This document shows positions 40,898-49,901 of a stretch of DNA of 64,000 bases, one piece after another (within the stretch, counting starts at the first letter, position 1; each line of letters starts with the position of its first letter). Under the pieces are notes generated by a model. That model made no database searches, was not told the origin of the DNA, and worked only from the letters and a program-made list of their open reading frames with translations. The position numbers were made by a program, and so were the translations under genes. The stretch covers positions 124,001-188,000 of the forward strand of contig CBDCXJ010000051.1 in assembly GCA_965223695.1 (NCBI GenBank), read 5' to 3'. Source of the DNA: JAUVPB01 sp965223695. GTDB taxonomy: Bacteria > Actinomycetota > Thermoleophilia > Gaiellales > Gaiellaceae.

Positions 40898-42687
40898 TCG
40901 GCCCTTAGCGTCGCCGTGGCATCGGCGTCGACCTCGTACTGGGCGAGCTCCTCATCGATCACGGCGATCACGACCTTGTAAACGTCGCGGGCGCGCTCGA
41001 TCGAAACGAGCTCGTTGCGCACATCGTCGAGCACCCAGTCGGGCGTCCGCTCGGCGGCAGCGCCGAAGCCGCCGCCTCCTCCTTGCCAGTACTCGAGAAG
41101 CGCCTCTTCCTCGACAGGAAAGTTCGCGCGCATGACACCGACGTTCTCCTCCTCGGGCGTTCCGGGTGCGTAGCCGAGGTGGTTCCCGAGCGGGGAGCCG
41201 CCGCCCGCGTACCCCCAGCCGGGAACGGTCTCGCGGTCGCCCTGCATGTTGATCCGCGCGTCGCCGTGGGTGACCCTGAACGGGGTTTCGATCCCGAAGC
41301 CGCCGCGGTGGCGACCCGCGCCCTCCGAGTCGGTCTTCAGTCGCCACGCTTCGAAGCGAACCGGGTTGTCGCGCTCGAGCGTCTCGGCCGGTTGCAGGCT
41401 GGTACCGGACGCAAGCGGCATCAGGCAGGTCACTGCGTCCCGCTTGCCGGGCCGTCCACCCCAGCCCCCGGCAAGCCACATGTACATGACGAACTCGTTG
41501 CCTCTACCGGGGCGCCCGTCATAGCCATGCACGCAGATGTTGACCATGTTCGTGGGGCAGGCCATCCCTCGCTCGGGGATGACCTGGATGAAGCAGCCGT
41601 GCACGCATGAGACGATCTTCTCGGCCGCGTTGGCGGCCACGCCGCTGACCGGCGAAGGGTGCTCTGCGCTGATTACGAGCCCGGTGGGCAGCTCGATGTC
41701 CATCGCGCGGTAGATCCCGTCGTTGTGCGGCACATGCGGGAAGAGCCCACGCGTCGCGCACATGACCCCGGACCAGACCGAGCTCGGCGTGGCGTTGATC
41801 GGGCCCCGCCCGGGCGGTCCGCTGCGCGAAAAGTCGAACGTTGCGTTGTCTCCCTGGATCGTGACGTCGAGCCCGACCGGGATGTGCGCGTCTGAGTCGC
41901 TGGCGGGATCGCGGTCGATGTAGTCGGTGAACGCGTATGTGCCGTCGGGAATCTTCGACCACTCGTTGCGCAACAGCCGCTCGGCCCAATCCATGAGCGC
42001 GTCCATCTCGCGGGAGATCAGATCGTGGCCGTATTTCTCGAGTAACCGCAGCATGCCCTGGCTGCCCGTCTTGCACGCCTCGATCATGCCGCGCAGATCG
42101 CCCTGGATCACCTCCGGGATGCGGACGTTGCGGAGGATGAGCCGCTCCACCTCGCGGTCCCAGACGCCCTCGCGGACGATGTGGATCGGCGTGATCATCA
42201 TCGCCTCGGCGTAGCTCGACGTCGCCTCGGAGTTGAAGCTGCCCGGCACTGCGCCACCGACGTCCGGCCAGTGAGAGGCAGTGTGGACGAACGCGAGCAG
42301 CTCCCCTTCCCAGAAGACCGGCATCACGGCCGAGACGTCTTGCGCGTGCGTGCCGCCGATGAACGGATCGTTGTGCAGGAAGACATCGCCCTCGTCGATG
42401 TCGTCGGGCTCGATGTGGGCGAGGATTCCCTTGACGCGGTGCGTGACGGTGCCGCCGATCAGCGGGAGCCCTCCCTTTCCGCGCGAGAACACGTCGCCGA
42501 TGGCTGTCGTCAGCGCGCAGGTATAGTCCTTGCCGACGCTCGTCACCGAGGAGAACGACACCTTCTCGACCATCACGCCCATCTCGTCGACGACGGTGGT
42601 GAACGCGTTCGAGAGCACTTCGAACGTGATCGGGTCGATCCCTTCCGGCACGACCGTCTCGACGGGCGCGGTGCCGCGCTCGCTCAC
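40894..42687 (-). CDS. hyuB: hydantoinase B/oxoprolinase family protein
   Basis: A 597-residue HyuB: IDPITFEVLSNAFTTVVDEMGVMVEKVSFSSV at the N-terminus, FLHNDPFIGGTHAQDVSAVMPVFWEGELLAFVHTASHWPDVGG in the centre, and the C-terminal RHRGGFGIETPFRVTHGD and QGGGGGFGAAAERTPDWVLDDV. HyuA and HyuB together hydrolyse cyclic imides or lactams (N-methylhydantoin, 5-oxoproline) with ATP. The GTG start overlaps the hyuA stop (GTGA). Its partner hyuA is frameshifted, so this module may be inactive. Confidence 0.9.
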   Translation of the reverse strand: MSERGTAPVETVVPEGIDPITFEVLSNAFTTVVDEMGVMVEKVSFSSVTSVGKDYTCALTTAIGDVFSRGKGGLPLIGGTVTHRVKGILAHIEPDDIDEGDVFLHNDPFIGGTHAQDVSAVMPVFWEGELLAFVHTASHWPDVGGAVPGSFNSEATSSYAEAMMITPIHIVREGVWDREVERLILRNVRIPEVIQGDLRGMIEACKTGSQGMLRLLEKYGHDLISREMDALMDWAERLLRNEWSKIPDGTYAFTDYIDRDPASDSDAHIPVGLDVTIQGDNATFDFSRSGPPGRGPINATPSSVWSGVMCATRGLFPHVPHNDGIYRAMDIELPTGLVISAEHPSPVSGVAANAAEKIVSCVHGCFIQVIPERGMACPTNMVNICVHGYDGRPGRGNEFVMYMWLAGGWGGRPGKRDAVTCLMPLASGTSLQPAETLERDNPVRFEAWRLKTDSEGAGRHRGGFGIETPFRVTHGDARINMQGDRETVPGWGYAGGGSPLGNHLGYAPGTPEEENVGVMRANFPVEEEALLEYWQGGGGGFGAAAERTPDWVLDDVRNELVSIERARDVYKVVIAVIDEELAQYEVDADATATLRAE

Positions 42688-44755
42688 GGCCGCACTCTGA
42701 TGATCAAGTTCCGCAGCGAATCGACGTCGGCGCTTGCGTCGGGCGGGACTACCGTCGTCGCGTCGTACTGCTCGACGACCGCCGGGCCGGAGAACGCAGC
42801 GCCGGCAGCCAGGCGCTCGCGATCGTAGAACGTGGTCGGCGTCATGCCACCCGCCTCGCGGAAGTAGACGTCGAAAGTCCCGACCAGCGCGTCGTCGGCG
42901 TCGCCGGTCGGCTCCTCGGGAGCGAACGCCGGCTTCGTCGCGCTGCCCGTCGCCGCGACGCGCAGGCTCTTCGATTCGATCGGCAGCTCCCGAATGGCGT
43001 ACTTGTACTCGACCTCGTAGTCGCGGTGGAACTGTGCTCCCGCCTCGCTGAGGACGTCGGCGGTGAATGGTGTCGAGGGCACGGGAATGCTCAGCGCACG
43101 AACCTGACCGATGTAGCGCATGTCGATCATCCGCTCGAGTGAGATCCGATCGGGCTCGAAGCCCTCGGAGCGCAGCAAGGTCTCGGCCTCGGCCTCCATC
43201 TCGGCGAAAAGACGCTCGGCTCTCGCGCAGTCGAGCTCGTCCTGCGCAACGATGAACGACCTCATGAAGTCGTGGCGCGCGTCGGCGAACAGGAGTCCGA
43301 GCGCCGAGGTCGCGCCAGGGCTCGGCGGCACGATGACGTCCGCGAGCTGCAGCTCGAGCGCCAGCTCGGCCGCGTGCATCGGTCCGGCACCGCCGAATGC
43401 AACGAGCCCGAACTCCCGCGGATCGAGGCCGCGCTTGACGGTCACGCGGTGGATCCCGTTGGCCATGTGCTCATTCGAGATCCGCAGGATTCCGTCCGCG
43501 GCTTCAAGAAGGTCGAGCCCAAGCGGCTCGGCGAATCGCGTCTCGATGCTCCGGCGAGCGAGCTCCGGGTCGAGCTCCATGCGTCCGCCGAGGAGCGCGC
43601 CCGGACGGAGCCGGCCGAGGACGAGGTTGGCTCCTGGCCGCCGCGGCCGTAGCACGCCGGACCTGGATCGGCGCCCGCGCTCTGCGGTCCCGTGTGCGGG
43701 ACGCCCGCGTCGTCGATCCAGGCGATCGAGCCCCCGCCGGCGCCGATCGCGATCAGGTCGATGCTCGGAAACCCGATTGGCATGCCCCACTCGAGGTCGT
43801 GCTCGGTGCGAACGCCCGGCTCCCCGTCCTGAACTGTCGCGATGTCGGCACTCGTGCCGCCCATGTCGAGGCTGATCACGTTCGGCCGCCCGGCGGCGGT
43901 CGCGATCGCCGCCGCCGCGAGCACTCCCGCGGCTGGGCCGCTGGCCGCAGGTCGCACCGGCACGCGAACTGCGTGATCCGGCGTCATCGTCCCGCCGCCC
44001 GAGTGCATGATCATGAGCTTGCCGCCCGCGGCAGCCTCGCTCTCGCTGCCACCAGGGCCGCCGTCTTGTGGCCGCCCCGCGGCAGCGCCGGTGGCCGTCT
44101 GAAGTCGCTCGATGTAGCGAAGGAGAATCGGGCCGACGTACGCATTCGCGACCGTCGTCGACGTGCGCGGAAACTCCGGCGGCTCGGGAAGCACCTCTGA
44201 TGACGCCGAGACGTACACGTCCGGCAACTCCTGCCGGAGCAGCTCGACGATCCGTGCCTCGTGATCGGCGTTGGCGTAGGAGTGCATGAGCGAGATGGCG
44301 ACGGCCTCGACCTCACGCGCCCTGAGGATCCGTGCGGCGCCACGGACGCTTTCCTCGTCGAGCGGCACAACGACGGCTCCGCTCTGGTCGACACGCTCGC
44401 TCACCTCGAGCCGGTCGTAGCGTGGCACGAGTGGGGGAGGCGGATCCCAGAGCGTGTCGTACATCTCGTCGCGCGATCCGTCTCGGATCTCGATGATGTC
44501 GCGAAAGCCTTCCGTCGCGATCAGGCCCGTGCGTACGCCCGTACGCGTGATCAGCGCGTTCGTCGAGACAGTGGTGCCGTGATAAAGCAGGCGTGTGTCG
44601 CGCCCGTCGATCCCGGACTCGTCGAGCACCGCAACGACACCCTGCTCGAAGCTTGGCGGCGTCGAGGGCGCCTTCGCGACGCGGATCTCACCGGCGTCGT
44701 CGATGGCTACGAGGTCAGTGAACGTTCCGCCGGTATCGGTTCCGATCGTCCAGAT
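42684..44755 (-). pseudogene. hyuA: hydantoinase A/oxoprolinase gene with frameshift, apparent ATC start
   Basis: Together two frames encode a HyuA of about 690 residues. The N-terminal frame (44755 to about 43631) contains IGTDTGGTFTDLVAID, GTTVSTNALITRTG, SLDMGGTSADIATVQDG, the GAGGGSIAWID nucleotide site and DPGPACYGRGGQEP; the C-terminal frame (about 43628 to 42684) resumes NLVLGRLRPGALLGG and continues to the end. Only two bases separate the GAG and AAC codons, where the family has a [TP]xTDA-like linker, so about 16 nt appear deleted. The start is also odd: an in-frame TGA is followed by GTC and ATC, with no ATG/GTG/TTG; ATC 44755 lies 7 nt after GAGG and would give three residues before IGTDTGG, as in the intact paralogue. 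An assembly error is possible. Confidence 0.75.
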
Positions 44756-44794
44756 GACTCATCCTCGCGTGTCGAGTGGGCCGCCGCGCTGGCC

Positions 44795-44824
44795 AGGTTA
44801 GGTCGGAAACGCGTCCTGCGTCAA
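44795..44824 (-). promoter_or_regulatory. promoter of the hyuA-hyuB-ligase operon
   Basis: TTGACG (44824-44819) and TAACCT (44800-44795) separated by 18 bp on the minus strand. Transcription from it would leave a leader of about 35 nt containing GAGG 7 nt before ATC 44755. Confidence 0.5.
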
Positions 44825-44893
44825 ACAGCGAGGCGCGTTAGAGTCCTGCTCTTGCACCGTCGCTCCAACGTGCGGTCACAAACTTTTCGAGGC

Positions 44894-44922
44894 TTGCAAC
44901 GTCTGTTTCTATTGTGTATATG
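44894..44922 (+). promoter_or_regulatory. promoter of the ABC importer operon
   Basis: TTGCAA (44894-44899), 17-bp spacer, TATATG (44917-44922) in a locally AT-richer stretch. It gives a leader of about 65 nt before the Shine-Dalgarno AAGGAGG at 44982-44988. Divergent from the hyuA promoter about 70 bp away, so common control is possible. Confidence 0.5.
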
Positions 44923-44995
44923 GCTCTCTCCGGGTCCCACCTGCCCGGACGTAGCCACGGCCGTTTCGGGTGGAGAGGATCAAGGAGGAAGACAG

Positions 44996-46312
44996 ATGAG
45001 ACACGTGGTCTCTAAGCGACCAAGGGCCCAGCGCCTTGCGCTCCTTTTCGCCCTGTTGTTCGCGCTTGGCGTCGTCGTCGCAGCCTGCGGCGGGGACGAC
45101 AGCACGGCTGAGCCCGCGCCGGCAGCAGACCCGGCGCCGGCCGATCCTGATCCGGCACCCGCCGATCCAGACCCCGCACCGGCAGACCCGCCACCGGCCG
45201 CTGACCCGCCCGCAGAGGCAGCGAGCGGCGAGCCGATCATTATCGGCCGAGCCATAGCGCTCTCCGGAGGCATCAACATCTACGACGGTCCGATCAAAAA
45301 CTTCTCGGAAGTCGCAGCCAAGCTGATCAACGAGCAGGGCGGTGTCCTCGGACGGCCGATCGAGTTCGTCGACTTCGACGAGGCGTCGGATCCGGCGCAA
45401 GCTGGAGCCGCGGCCCAGCAGGCCATCGAGGCCGGTGCGGAGATACTCATTCCGGCATGCGACTTCGATCATGCGCAGGGCGCGGCGCGCGTAGCTGCCG
45501 ACGCGGGCATAGTGAGCATCCACTGCGCTGGTGGCGAGCTGGCCGGCTTCGAGGGTCTTGGCGCGCTGCATTTCAACGTCTACCCAGGCGGCACGGCAGA
45601 GGGCGCCTCGAACGCGTACCACGCCCTCGAGCAGGGCTGGACGACTGCGTTCCTGATCGAGGACATCTCGCTGGAGTACAGCAAGGCCCACTGCAGCTTC
45701 TTCGCTACCGCCTACGAGACCGGTGGCGGCACGATCATCGGGCGGGACACATTCCAGAACTCGGATCCATCGGTCGCTAACCAGGTGGCCGCGATGCAGC
45801 AGGCCGACCCCGACGTGGCCGTGGTCTGCTCGTACCTGCCTGGCGGCGCAGCGGTGATGAACCAGATCCGAGACGTGTCTGATGTCCCGATCGAGACCGG
45901 CATCGCCTTCGACGGCGACTTCTGGCTGGAAAGCGTCGGTGACATCAGCGACGTCTACGTCTCGACGGTCGGCGCGCCCATAAGTGAGGAGCCAAATCCG
46001 GTGCGCCAGGCGGCCTACGCGGCCTACGAGGAGCTCCATGGAGAGGCTGCGCCGCACGCTCTCTCGATTGAGGGCTACCAGATCATCGAGATCCTCGCGG
46101 AGGCGATCACGCGGGCCGGAACGACCGAAGGCGTGGCACTTGCCGCAGAGCTCGACAAGTTCACCGAGTTCGAGTCGCTCGGCGAGAAGTTCACCTACAC
46201 GCCGACCTGCCACCGCACGTCGAGGCCGCTAACCATCGTGGGAATCCAGAACGGGATGCTCGAGTTCGACTCGATCCCCGAGGTCCCCGAGTTCCCACCA
46301 TCTCCGTGCTAG
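44996..46312 (+). CDS. ABC transporter substrate-binding lipoprotein (branched-chain amino acid/amide type)
   Basis: A 438-residue periplasmic-binding-fold lipoprotein (Peripla_BP_6 type). The signal peptide ends in the lipobox VVAAC with Cys31. A 40-residue linker is built from near-repeats of PAPADPD. The binding domain starts at EPIIIGRAIALSGGINIYDGPIKNFSEVAAKLINEQGGVLGRPIEFVDFDEASDP and includes the AAQQAIEAGAEILIPAC hinge. This receptor delivers substrate to the LivHMGF-like proteins downstream. Divergence from the hydantoinase operon suggests the ligand is an amide, hydantoin or amino-acid-like compound rather than leucine (inference). Start from AAGGAGG 7 nt upstream. Confidence 0.9.
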   Translation: MRHVVSKRPRAQRLALLFALLFALGVVVAACGGDDSTAEPAPAADPAPADPDPAPADPDPAPADPPPAADPPAEAASGEPIIIGRAIALSGGINIYDGPIKNFSEVAAKLINEQGGVLGRPIEFVDFDEASDPAQAGAAAQQAIEAGAEILIPACDFDHAQGAARVAADAGIVSIHCAGGELAGFEGLGALHFNVYPGGTAEGASNAYHALEQGWTTAFLIEDISLEYSKAHCSFFATAYETGGGTIIGRDTFQNSDPSVANQVAAMQQADPDVAVVCSYLPGGAAVMNQIRDVSDVPIETGIAFDGDFWLESVGDISDVYVSTVGAPISEEPNPVRQAAYAAYEELHGEAAPHALSIEGYQIIEILAEAITRAGTTEGVALAAELDKFTEFESLGEKFTYTPTCHRTSRPLTIVGIQNGMLEFDSIPEVPEFPPSPC

Positions 46313-46325
46313 GCGAGCAGCCCTA

Positions 46326-47114
46326 GTGACGAGCGCCGTAGCCGGCGCTACGCAGGCTTCAGGCGGGCCCCATGATGGGGCCCGCCTGGAGGCTCGCGGC
46401 CTCTCGATTACGTTCGGCGGTCTTGCGGCCGTCGACGACGTCGACCTCGAACTGGCCCAGGGTGAGATCCTGGGCCTGATCGGGCCGAACGGAGCAGGCA
46501 AGACCACCCTCGTCAACGGTCTGAGTGGATTTCAGGACCTCACCGCCGGCTCAGTCAGGCTCAACGGTGAGGACATCACGAACTGGCCTCCGCACCGACG
46601 GGCTCGCGCCGGGCTCACGCGGACGTTCCAGCAGGTGCGACTTTTCATGGAATTGAGCGCGCTGGACAACATCCAGGCCGCTGCCGTCGGGGTCGGTGAG
46701 CGATCGGCCTCGGCCCGGCGGGTGGCCTGGCGGCTGCTCCGTCTGTTCGACCTCGAGGGCAAGGAAGACGTGACTCCAAGCGCGCTGCCCTACGGCGATG
46801 AACGCCGCTTGAGCGTCGCACGCTCGCTGGCGTGCCGACCGGCGCTGCTCTTGATCGACGAGCCCGCCGCCGGTCTAAACGAGGCTGAAACCAGGATGCT
46901 GTCGGACGAGCTCGCCGCCCTGCCGGCGGAGTACGGGTGCGGGATGCTCGTGATCGAGCATGACATGAGCCTGATCATGTCGCTGTGCGAGCGGATTCAG
47001 GTGCTCAACTTCGGCCGGACTATCGCCGTCGGCACTCCTGCTGAAGTGCGTGCCAACCCGGACGTCATCGAGGCCTACCTCGGAACGGACGAGGAAGCGG
47101 CGGACGACACCTGA
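46326..47114 (+). CDS. livG: ABC transporter ATP-binding protein (LivG type)
   Basis: A 262-residue ATPase with Walker A GPNGAGKTT (about residues 57-65), the LivG-specific TRTFQQVRLFMELSALDNI, an atypical signature region ALPYGDERRLSVARSLACRPALLLIDEPAAGL (signature YGDERR in place of SGGQ, as is normal for LivG) and the H-loop VIEHDMSLIM. The first 22 codons contain two strong hairpins and encode an Ala/Gly-rich non-conserved leader; the GTG at 46326 is the only available start. It overlaps livF (TGATG). Confidence 0.92.
   Translation: MTSAVAGATQASGGPHDGARLEARGLSITFGGLAAVDDVDLELAQGEILGLIGPNGAGKTTLVNGLSGFQDLTAGSVRLNGEDITNWPPHRRARAGLTRTFQQVRLFMELSALDNIQAAAVGVGERSASARRVAWRLLRLFDLEGKEDVTPSALPYGDERRLSVARSLACRPALLLIDEPAAGLNEAETRMLSDELAALPAEYGCGMLVIEHDMSLIMSLCERIQVLNFGRTIAVGTPAEVRANPDVIEAYLGTDEEAADDT
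46337..46387 (+). repeat. two tandem hairpins in the 5' end of livG
   Basis: Hairpin 1: CGTAGC, loop CGGC, GCTACG (46337-46352). Hairpin 2: AGGCGGGCCCCA, loop TGA, and its exact complement (46361-46387), a 12-bp GC stem. They lie 25-75 nt after the receptor gene's stop and inside the livG reading frame. They may stabilise the receptor mRNA end or damp expression of the membrane genes, which is usual where receptor must exceed transporter. Confidence 0.75.
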
Positions 47115-47821
47115 TGCTACGCGTCGATGATCTCAAGGTCGATTACGGGTCGGTCAACGCTCTCGACGGCGTCTCGCTCGAAGTGGGCAACGGCGAGGCT
47201 GTCGGCGCGATCGGCCCGAACGGCGCCGGCAAGTCCACGCTGCTCGCAGCGATCACGGGCATGGTCAAGCCGAGCCGCGGAACAATCGAGTTCGAGGGCA
47301 AGTCGATTGTCGGCACGGCTCCCGAGGCACTGGTTGCACGGGGTATTTCGCTCGTTCCGGAAGGTCGGCGCATCTTCGGCCCGCTCAGCGTCGCAGAGAA
47401 CCTGCAGCTCGGTGCGACCGTTGCCGACCGCGGTAGCGGGCGGGCGGCGCCGAGCGTGAACGACGTGCTCGACCGTTTTCCGGCCCTCAGACAATTGACT
47501 TCACGCCAGGCAGGGAGCCTGTCAGGCGGCGAGCAGCAGATGCTCGCGATCGCGCGTGCGCTGCTGTCGGGGCCACGGCTCTTGCTGCTCGACGAGCCCT
47601 CGCTCGGGCTCGCGCCCAAGATCGTCGACGACGTTTTTCGGCTCCTGCGCGACCTGCACGGCGAGGGAACGACCATCCTGCTGATCGAGCAAAACGCGCT
47701 GAAGACCGTCCGTTTCGCCGACCGCACCTACGTTCTCCGAACCGGAAACGTCGTGACGAGCGGAACTCGCGATGAGCTCGCTCAGCGCTTGGATTTCGTC
47801 GAGGAGTACCTGGGCGTATGA
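47114..47821 (+). CDS. livF: ABC transporter ATP-binding protein (LivF type)
   Basis: A 235-residue ATPase: Walker A GPNGAGKST (about residues 35-43), LivF-typical LVPEGRRIFGPLSVAENL, signature LSGGEQQMLAIARAL, Walker B LLLLDEPSLGLAPKIVDDVF and H-loop LIEQNALKTV. It is the second motor subunit of the importer, with its start overlapping the livG stop and its stop overlapping the livH start (ATGA). Confidence 0.95.
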   Translation: MLRVDDLKVDYGSVNALDGVSLEVGNGEAVGAIGPNGAGKSTLLAAITGMVKPSRGTIEFEGKSIVGTAPEALVARGISLVPEGRRIFGPLSVAENLQLGATVADRGSGRAAPSVNDVLDRFPALRQLTSRQAGSLSGGEQQMLAIARALLSGPRLLLLDEPSLGLAPKIVDDVFRLLRDLHGEGTTILLIEQNALKTVRFADRTYVLRTGNVVTSGTRDELAQRLDFVEEYLGV

Positions 47822-48735
47822 CGCTCGACATGACCGTCTTCGTGATCTCCGGCAGCGAGGCTCTTCAAGCCGCGGTCAACGCGCTTCAGCTCGGGAGCCT
47901 GTTCGCGCTTTACGCACTGGGCGTCGCGCTGATCTTCGGGATCATGCGACTCATCAACTTCGCCCACGGCGAGTTCATCATGCTGGGCGCGCTTCTGCTC
48001 GTCTACATCAACGGCTGGCCGCTGGGCGTGCAGGTCCCGCTCGTCCTGATCGCGGTCGTCGGGGTTGCGCTCGTCGCCGAGCGCGTGGTGTTCCGGCCGC
48101 TGCGGTCGGTGAGTCCGGTGACGATGCTCGTTGCGTCGTTCGCGCTCGCCATCGCGCTGCAGAGCGTCGCACTGCTCATCGCTGGCGTGCGCCCGCGAGG
48201 AGCACAGATCGCGACCGCCTTCGACGGCTTCTGGACCGTCGGCTCCGTCGGCATCTCGAGGCTGAGCGTCGCGACCATCGCCATGACGGCGATCCTTCTG
48301 GTCGCGCTTACCGGGTTTCTGGCCCGGCACCGCGTCGGCGTGCAGATGCGGGCAGCCGCAGTCGACTTCAACATGGCGCGGCTCGTCGGCGTCAAGGCGA
48401 ACACCGTCATCGGCATGGCCTTCGCGCTCTCGGGCTTCCTCGCCGGTATGGCGGCGCTGCTGCTCGTCGCGCAGACCGGCACCTTCGAGGTCACGATGGG
48501 CCTCAACCCCGTCCTCTTCGGCTTCATCGCGACCGTGCTCGGAGGCATGGGAAGTCTCGTGGGCGCGGCCCTGGGCGGATACATCCTCGGAGGTGCGAGC
48601 ACGGCCCTCCAGATCGGCCTCCCGCTCGAGCTCAAGGGCTTCCGCGACGCATTCCTGTTCGGCGGTGTGCTGATCTTCATGGTGTTCCGGCCCGCCGGTC
48701 TTATCAAGGCCTTTTCAGAGCGGGCGCGGATCTGA
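47818..48735 (+). CDS. livH: branched-chain-type ABC permease (LivH)
   Basis: A 305-residue permease with about eight helices and the LivH hallmarks GSLFALYALGVALIFGIMRLINFAHGEFIMLGA and FIATVLGGMGSLVGAALGGYILG. It forms the heterodimeric channel with LivM. ATG overlaps the livF stop, and its stop overlaps the livM ATG (TGATG). Confidence 0.95.
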   Translation: MTLDMTVFVISGSEALQAAVNALQLGSLFALYALGVALIFGIMRLINFAHGEFIMLGALLLVYINGWPLGVQVPLVLIAVVGVALVAERVVFRPLRSVSPVTMLVASFALAIALQSVALLIAGVRPRGAQIATAFDGFWTVGSVGISRLSVATIAMTAILLVALTGFLARHRVGVQMRAAAVDFNMARLVGVKANTVIGMAFALSGFLAGMAALLLVAQTGTFEVTMGLNPVLFGFIATVLGGMGSLVGAALGGYILGGASTALQIGLPLELKGFRDAFLFGGVLIFMVFRPAGLIKAFSERARI

Positions 48736-49835
48736 TGCCGTCGCTCCCGCGCATTATCGATCGCTTTCATCCGCTGTTCATCACGATGGCGCTCGCCGTC
48801 ACTGTCCTTCAGGTCGCGACGCTCGGTCCGGGGTCGCTCGACACCATCACCACCGTTGTGACGATGAACATGCTGCTCGCGATCGGGATCTACGTGTTCT
48901 CCGGCACCTCCGGTGTCATCACGTTCGGGCAACTCGCATTCGCAGCTCTCGGCGGATACACGACGGGGCTTGTTCGAATGCCGGTCGACAAAAAGGAACA
49001 GCTCCTGCCAGAGCTCCCCGGATTTCTCCTGAATGCGCAACTATCGGAGTTCGAGGCGATTCTGCTCGCTGGTGGCATCGCGGCAGGGGCTGCGGCGCTT
49101 CTTGCGATACCGCTCATGCGACTCACCGGCCTCTCAGCCGGTCTAGCGAGCCTCTCATTGCTCTTCATCGCCCTCACGACCGCGCTTGCCTGGGATGAGG
49201 TCACGCGTGGCGCCCAGGGACTGTCGGCGATCCCACGAGGGATAACGCCGAACACGGCGCTCTTCTGGATGCTCGCGATGATGGGCCTCGTCTTCGTGTT
49301 CCAGATCACCCGTAACGGGTTACGGCTGATGGCCTCGCGGGAAGACGAGGTCGCCGCAAGGGCGGTCGGCGTGAACGTCGGTGTCGAGCGCGGCATCTCG
49401 TTCGTCATCAGCGGTTTCATCATGGGTGTGGGTGGCGGGCTCTACGCGATCTTCCTCGGTGCGATGAACCCGCGCTTTTTCTTCATCTCGCTGACGTTCC
49501 TGATCATCACGATGATGGTGATCGGCGGCTTCAACAGCATCGCAGGCGCCGTGGTCGGCGCAATCATCGTCTCTGTCGTTTCCGACGTTCTGCGTCGTGC
49601 CGAAACTGGTGATCTCTTCGGCATCGACTTCCCGTCTCGCATCGGTTTCCAGGATCTGATCCTGGCCATCCTTCTCTACTTGATGATCCTCGCAAGACCG
49701 GCCGGTTTCACCAAGGGGAAGGAGTTTGTAGTGGGACCTATTCACCGGTGGGCCCAGCGGCTCGAGCACCGTGCGCTCGTCGAGACCAAGCCAGACGAGG
49801 TCGCGCCGAAGTCGGGCGGCGGCGACGGCAGCTAG
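48735..49835 (+). CDS. livM: branched-chain-type ABC permease (LivM)
   Basis: A 366-residue permease: MLLAIGIYVFSGTSGVITFGQLAFAALGGYT, LMASREDEVAARAVGVNV and AMNPRFFFISLTFLIITMMVIGGFNSIAGAVVGAII, followed by a cytoplasmic tail rich in Asp/Glu/Lys. Last gene of the importer operon; two strong hairpins start at its stop codon. Confidence 0.95.
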   Translation: MPSLPRIIDRFHPLFITMALAVTVLQVATLGPGSLDTITTVVTMNMLLAIGIYVFSGTSGVITFGQLAFAALGGYTTGLVRMPVDKKEQLLPELPGFLLNAQLSEFEAILLAGGIAAGAAALLAIPLMRLTGLSAGLASLSLLFIALTTALAWDEVTRGAQGLSAIPRGITPNTALFWMLAMMGLVFVFQITRNGLRLMASREDEVAARAVGVNVGVERGISFVISGFIMGVGGGLYAIFLGAMNPRFFFISLTFLIITMMVIGGFNSIAGAVVGAIIVSVVSDVLRRAETGDLFGIDFPSRIGFQDLILAILLYLMILARPAGFTKGKEFVVGPIHRWAQRLEHRALVETKPDEVAPKSGGGDGS

Positions 49836-49886
49836 CCCGCGGAGCGGGCTAGCTGCTTGGGAGTTTCGCGCGCGGCGCGAAACTCC
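49831..49886. terminator. tandem hairpins between convergent genes
   Basis: Hairpin 1: GCTAGCCCGC, loop GGA, perfect complement (49831-49853, overlapping the livM TAG). Hairpin 2: GGAGTTTCGCGC, loop GCG, perfect complement (49860-49886). A 10-bp palindrome CCGAGCTCGG follows at 49890-49899. There is no T-run, so it would be a bidirectional I-shaped terminator or mRNA-end stabiliser for livM and the convergent racemase-like gene. Confidence 0.7.
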
Positions 49887-49901
49887 GAGCCGAGCTCGGG
49901 C

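Noticed and set aside
43626..43634. Programmed ribosomal frameshift in hyuA
   Set aside because: There is no slippery heptamer or downstream structure at the junction, and residues of the conserved linker are missing, so a deletion explains it better.
45115..45230. CRISPR-like or minisatellite repeat
   Set aside because: The repeats are coding: near-repeats of Pro-Ala-Pro-Ala-Asp-Pro-Asp in the linker of the substrate-binding lipoprotein, with no spacer structure.
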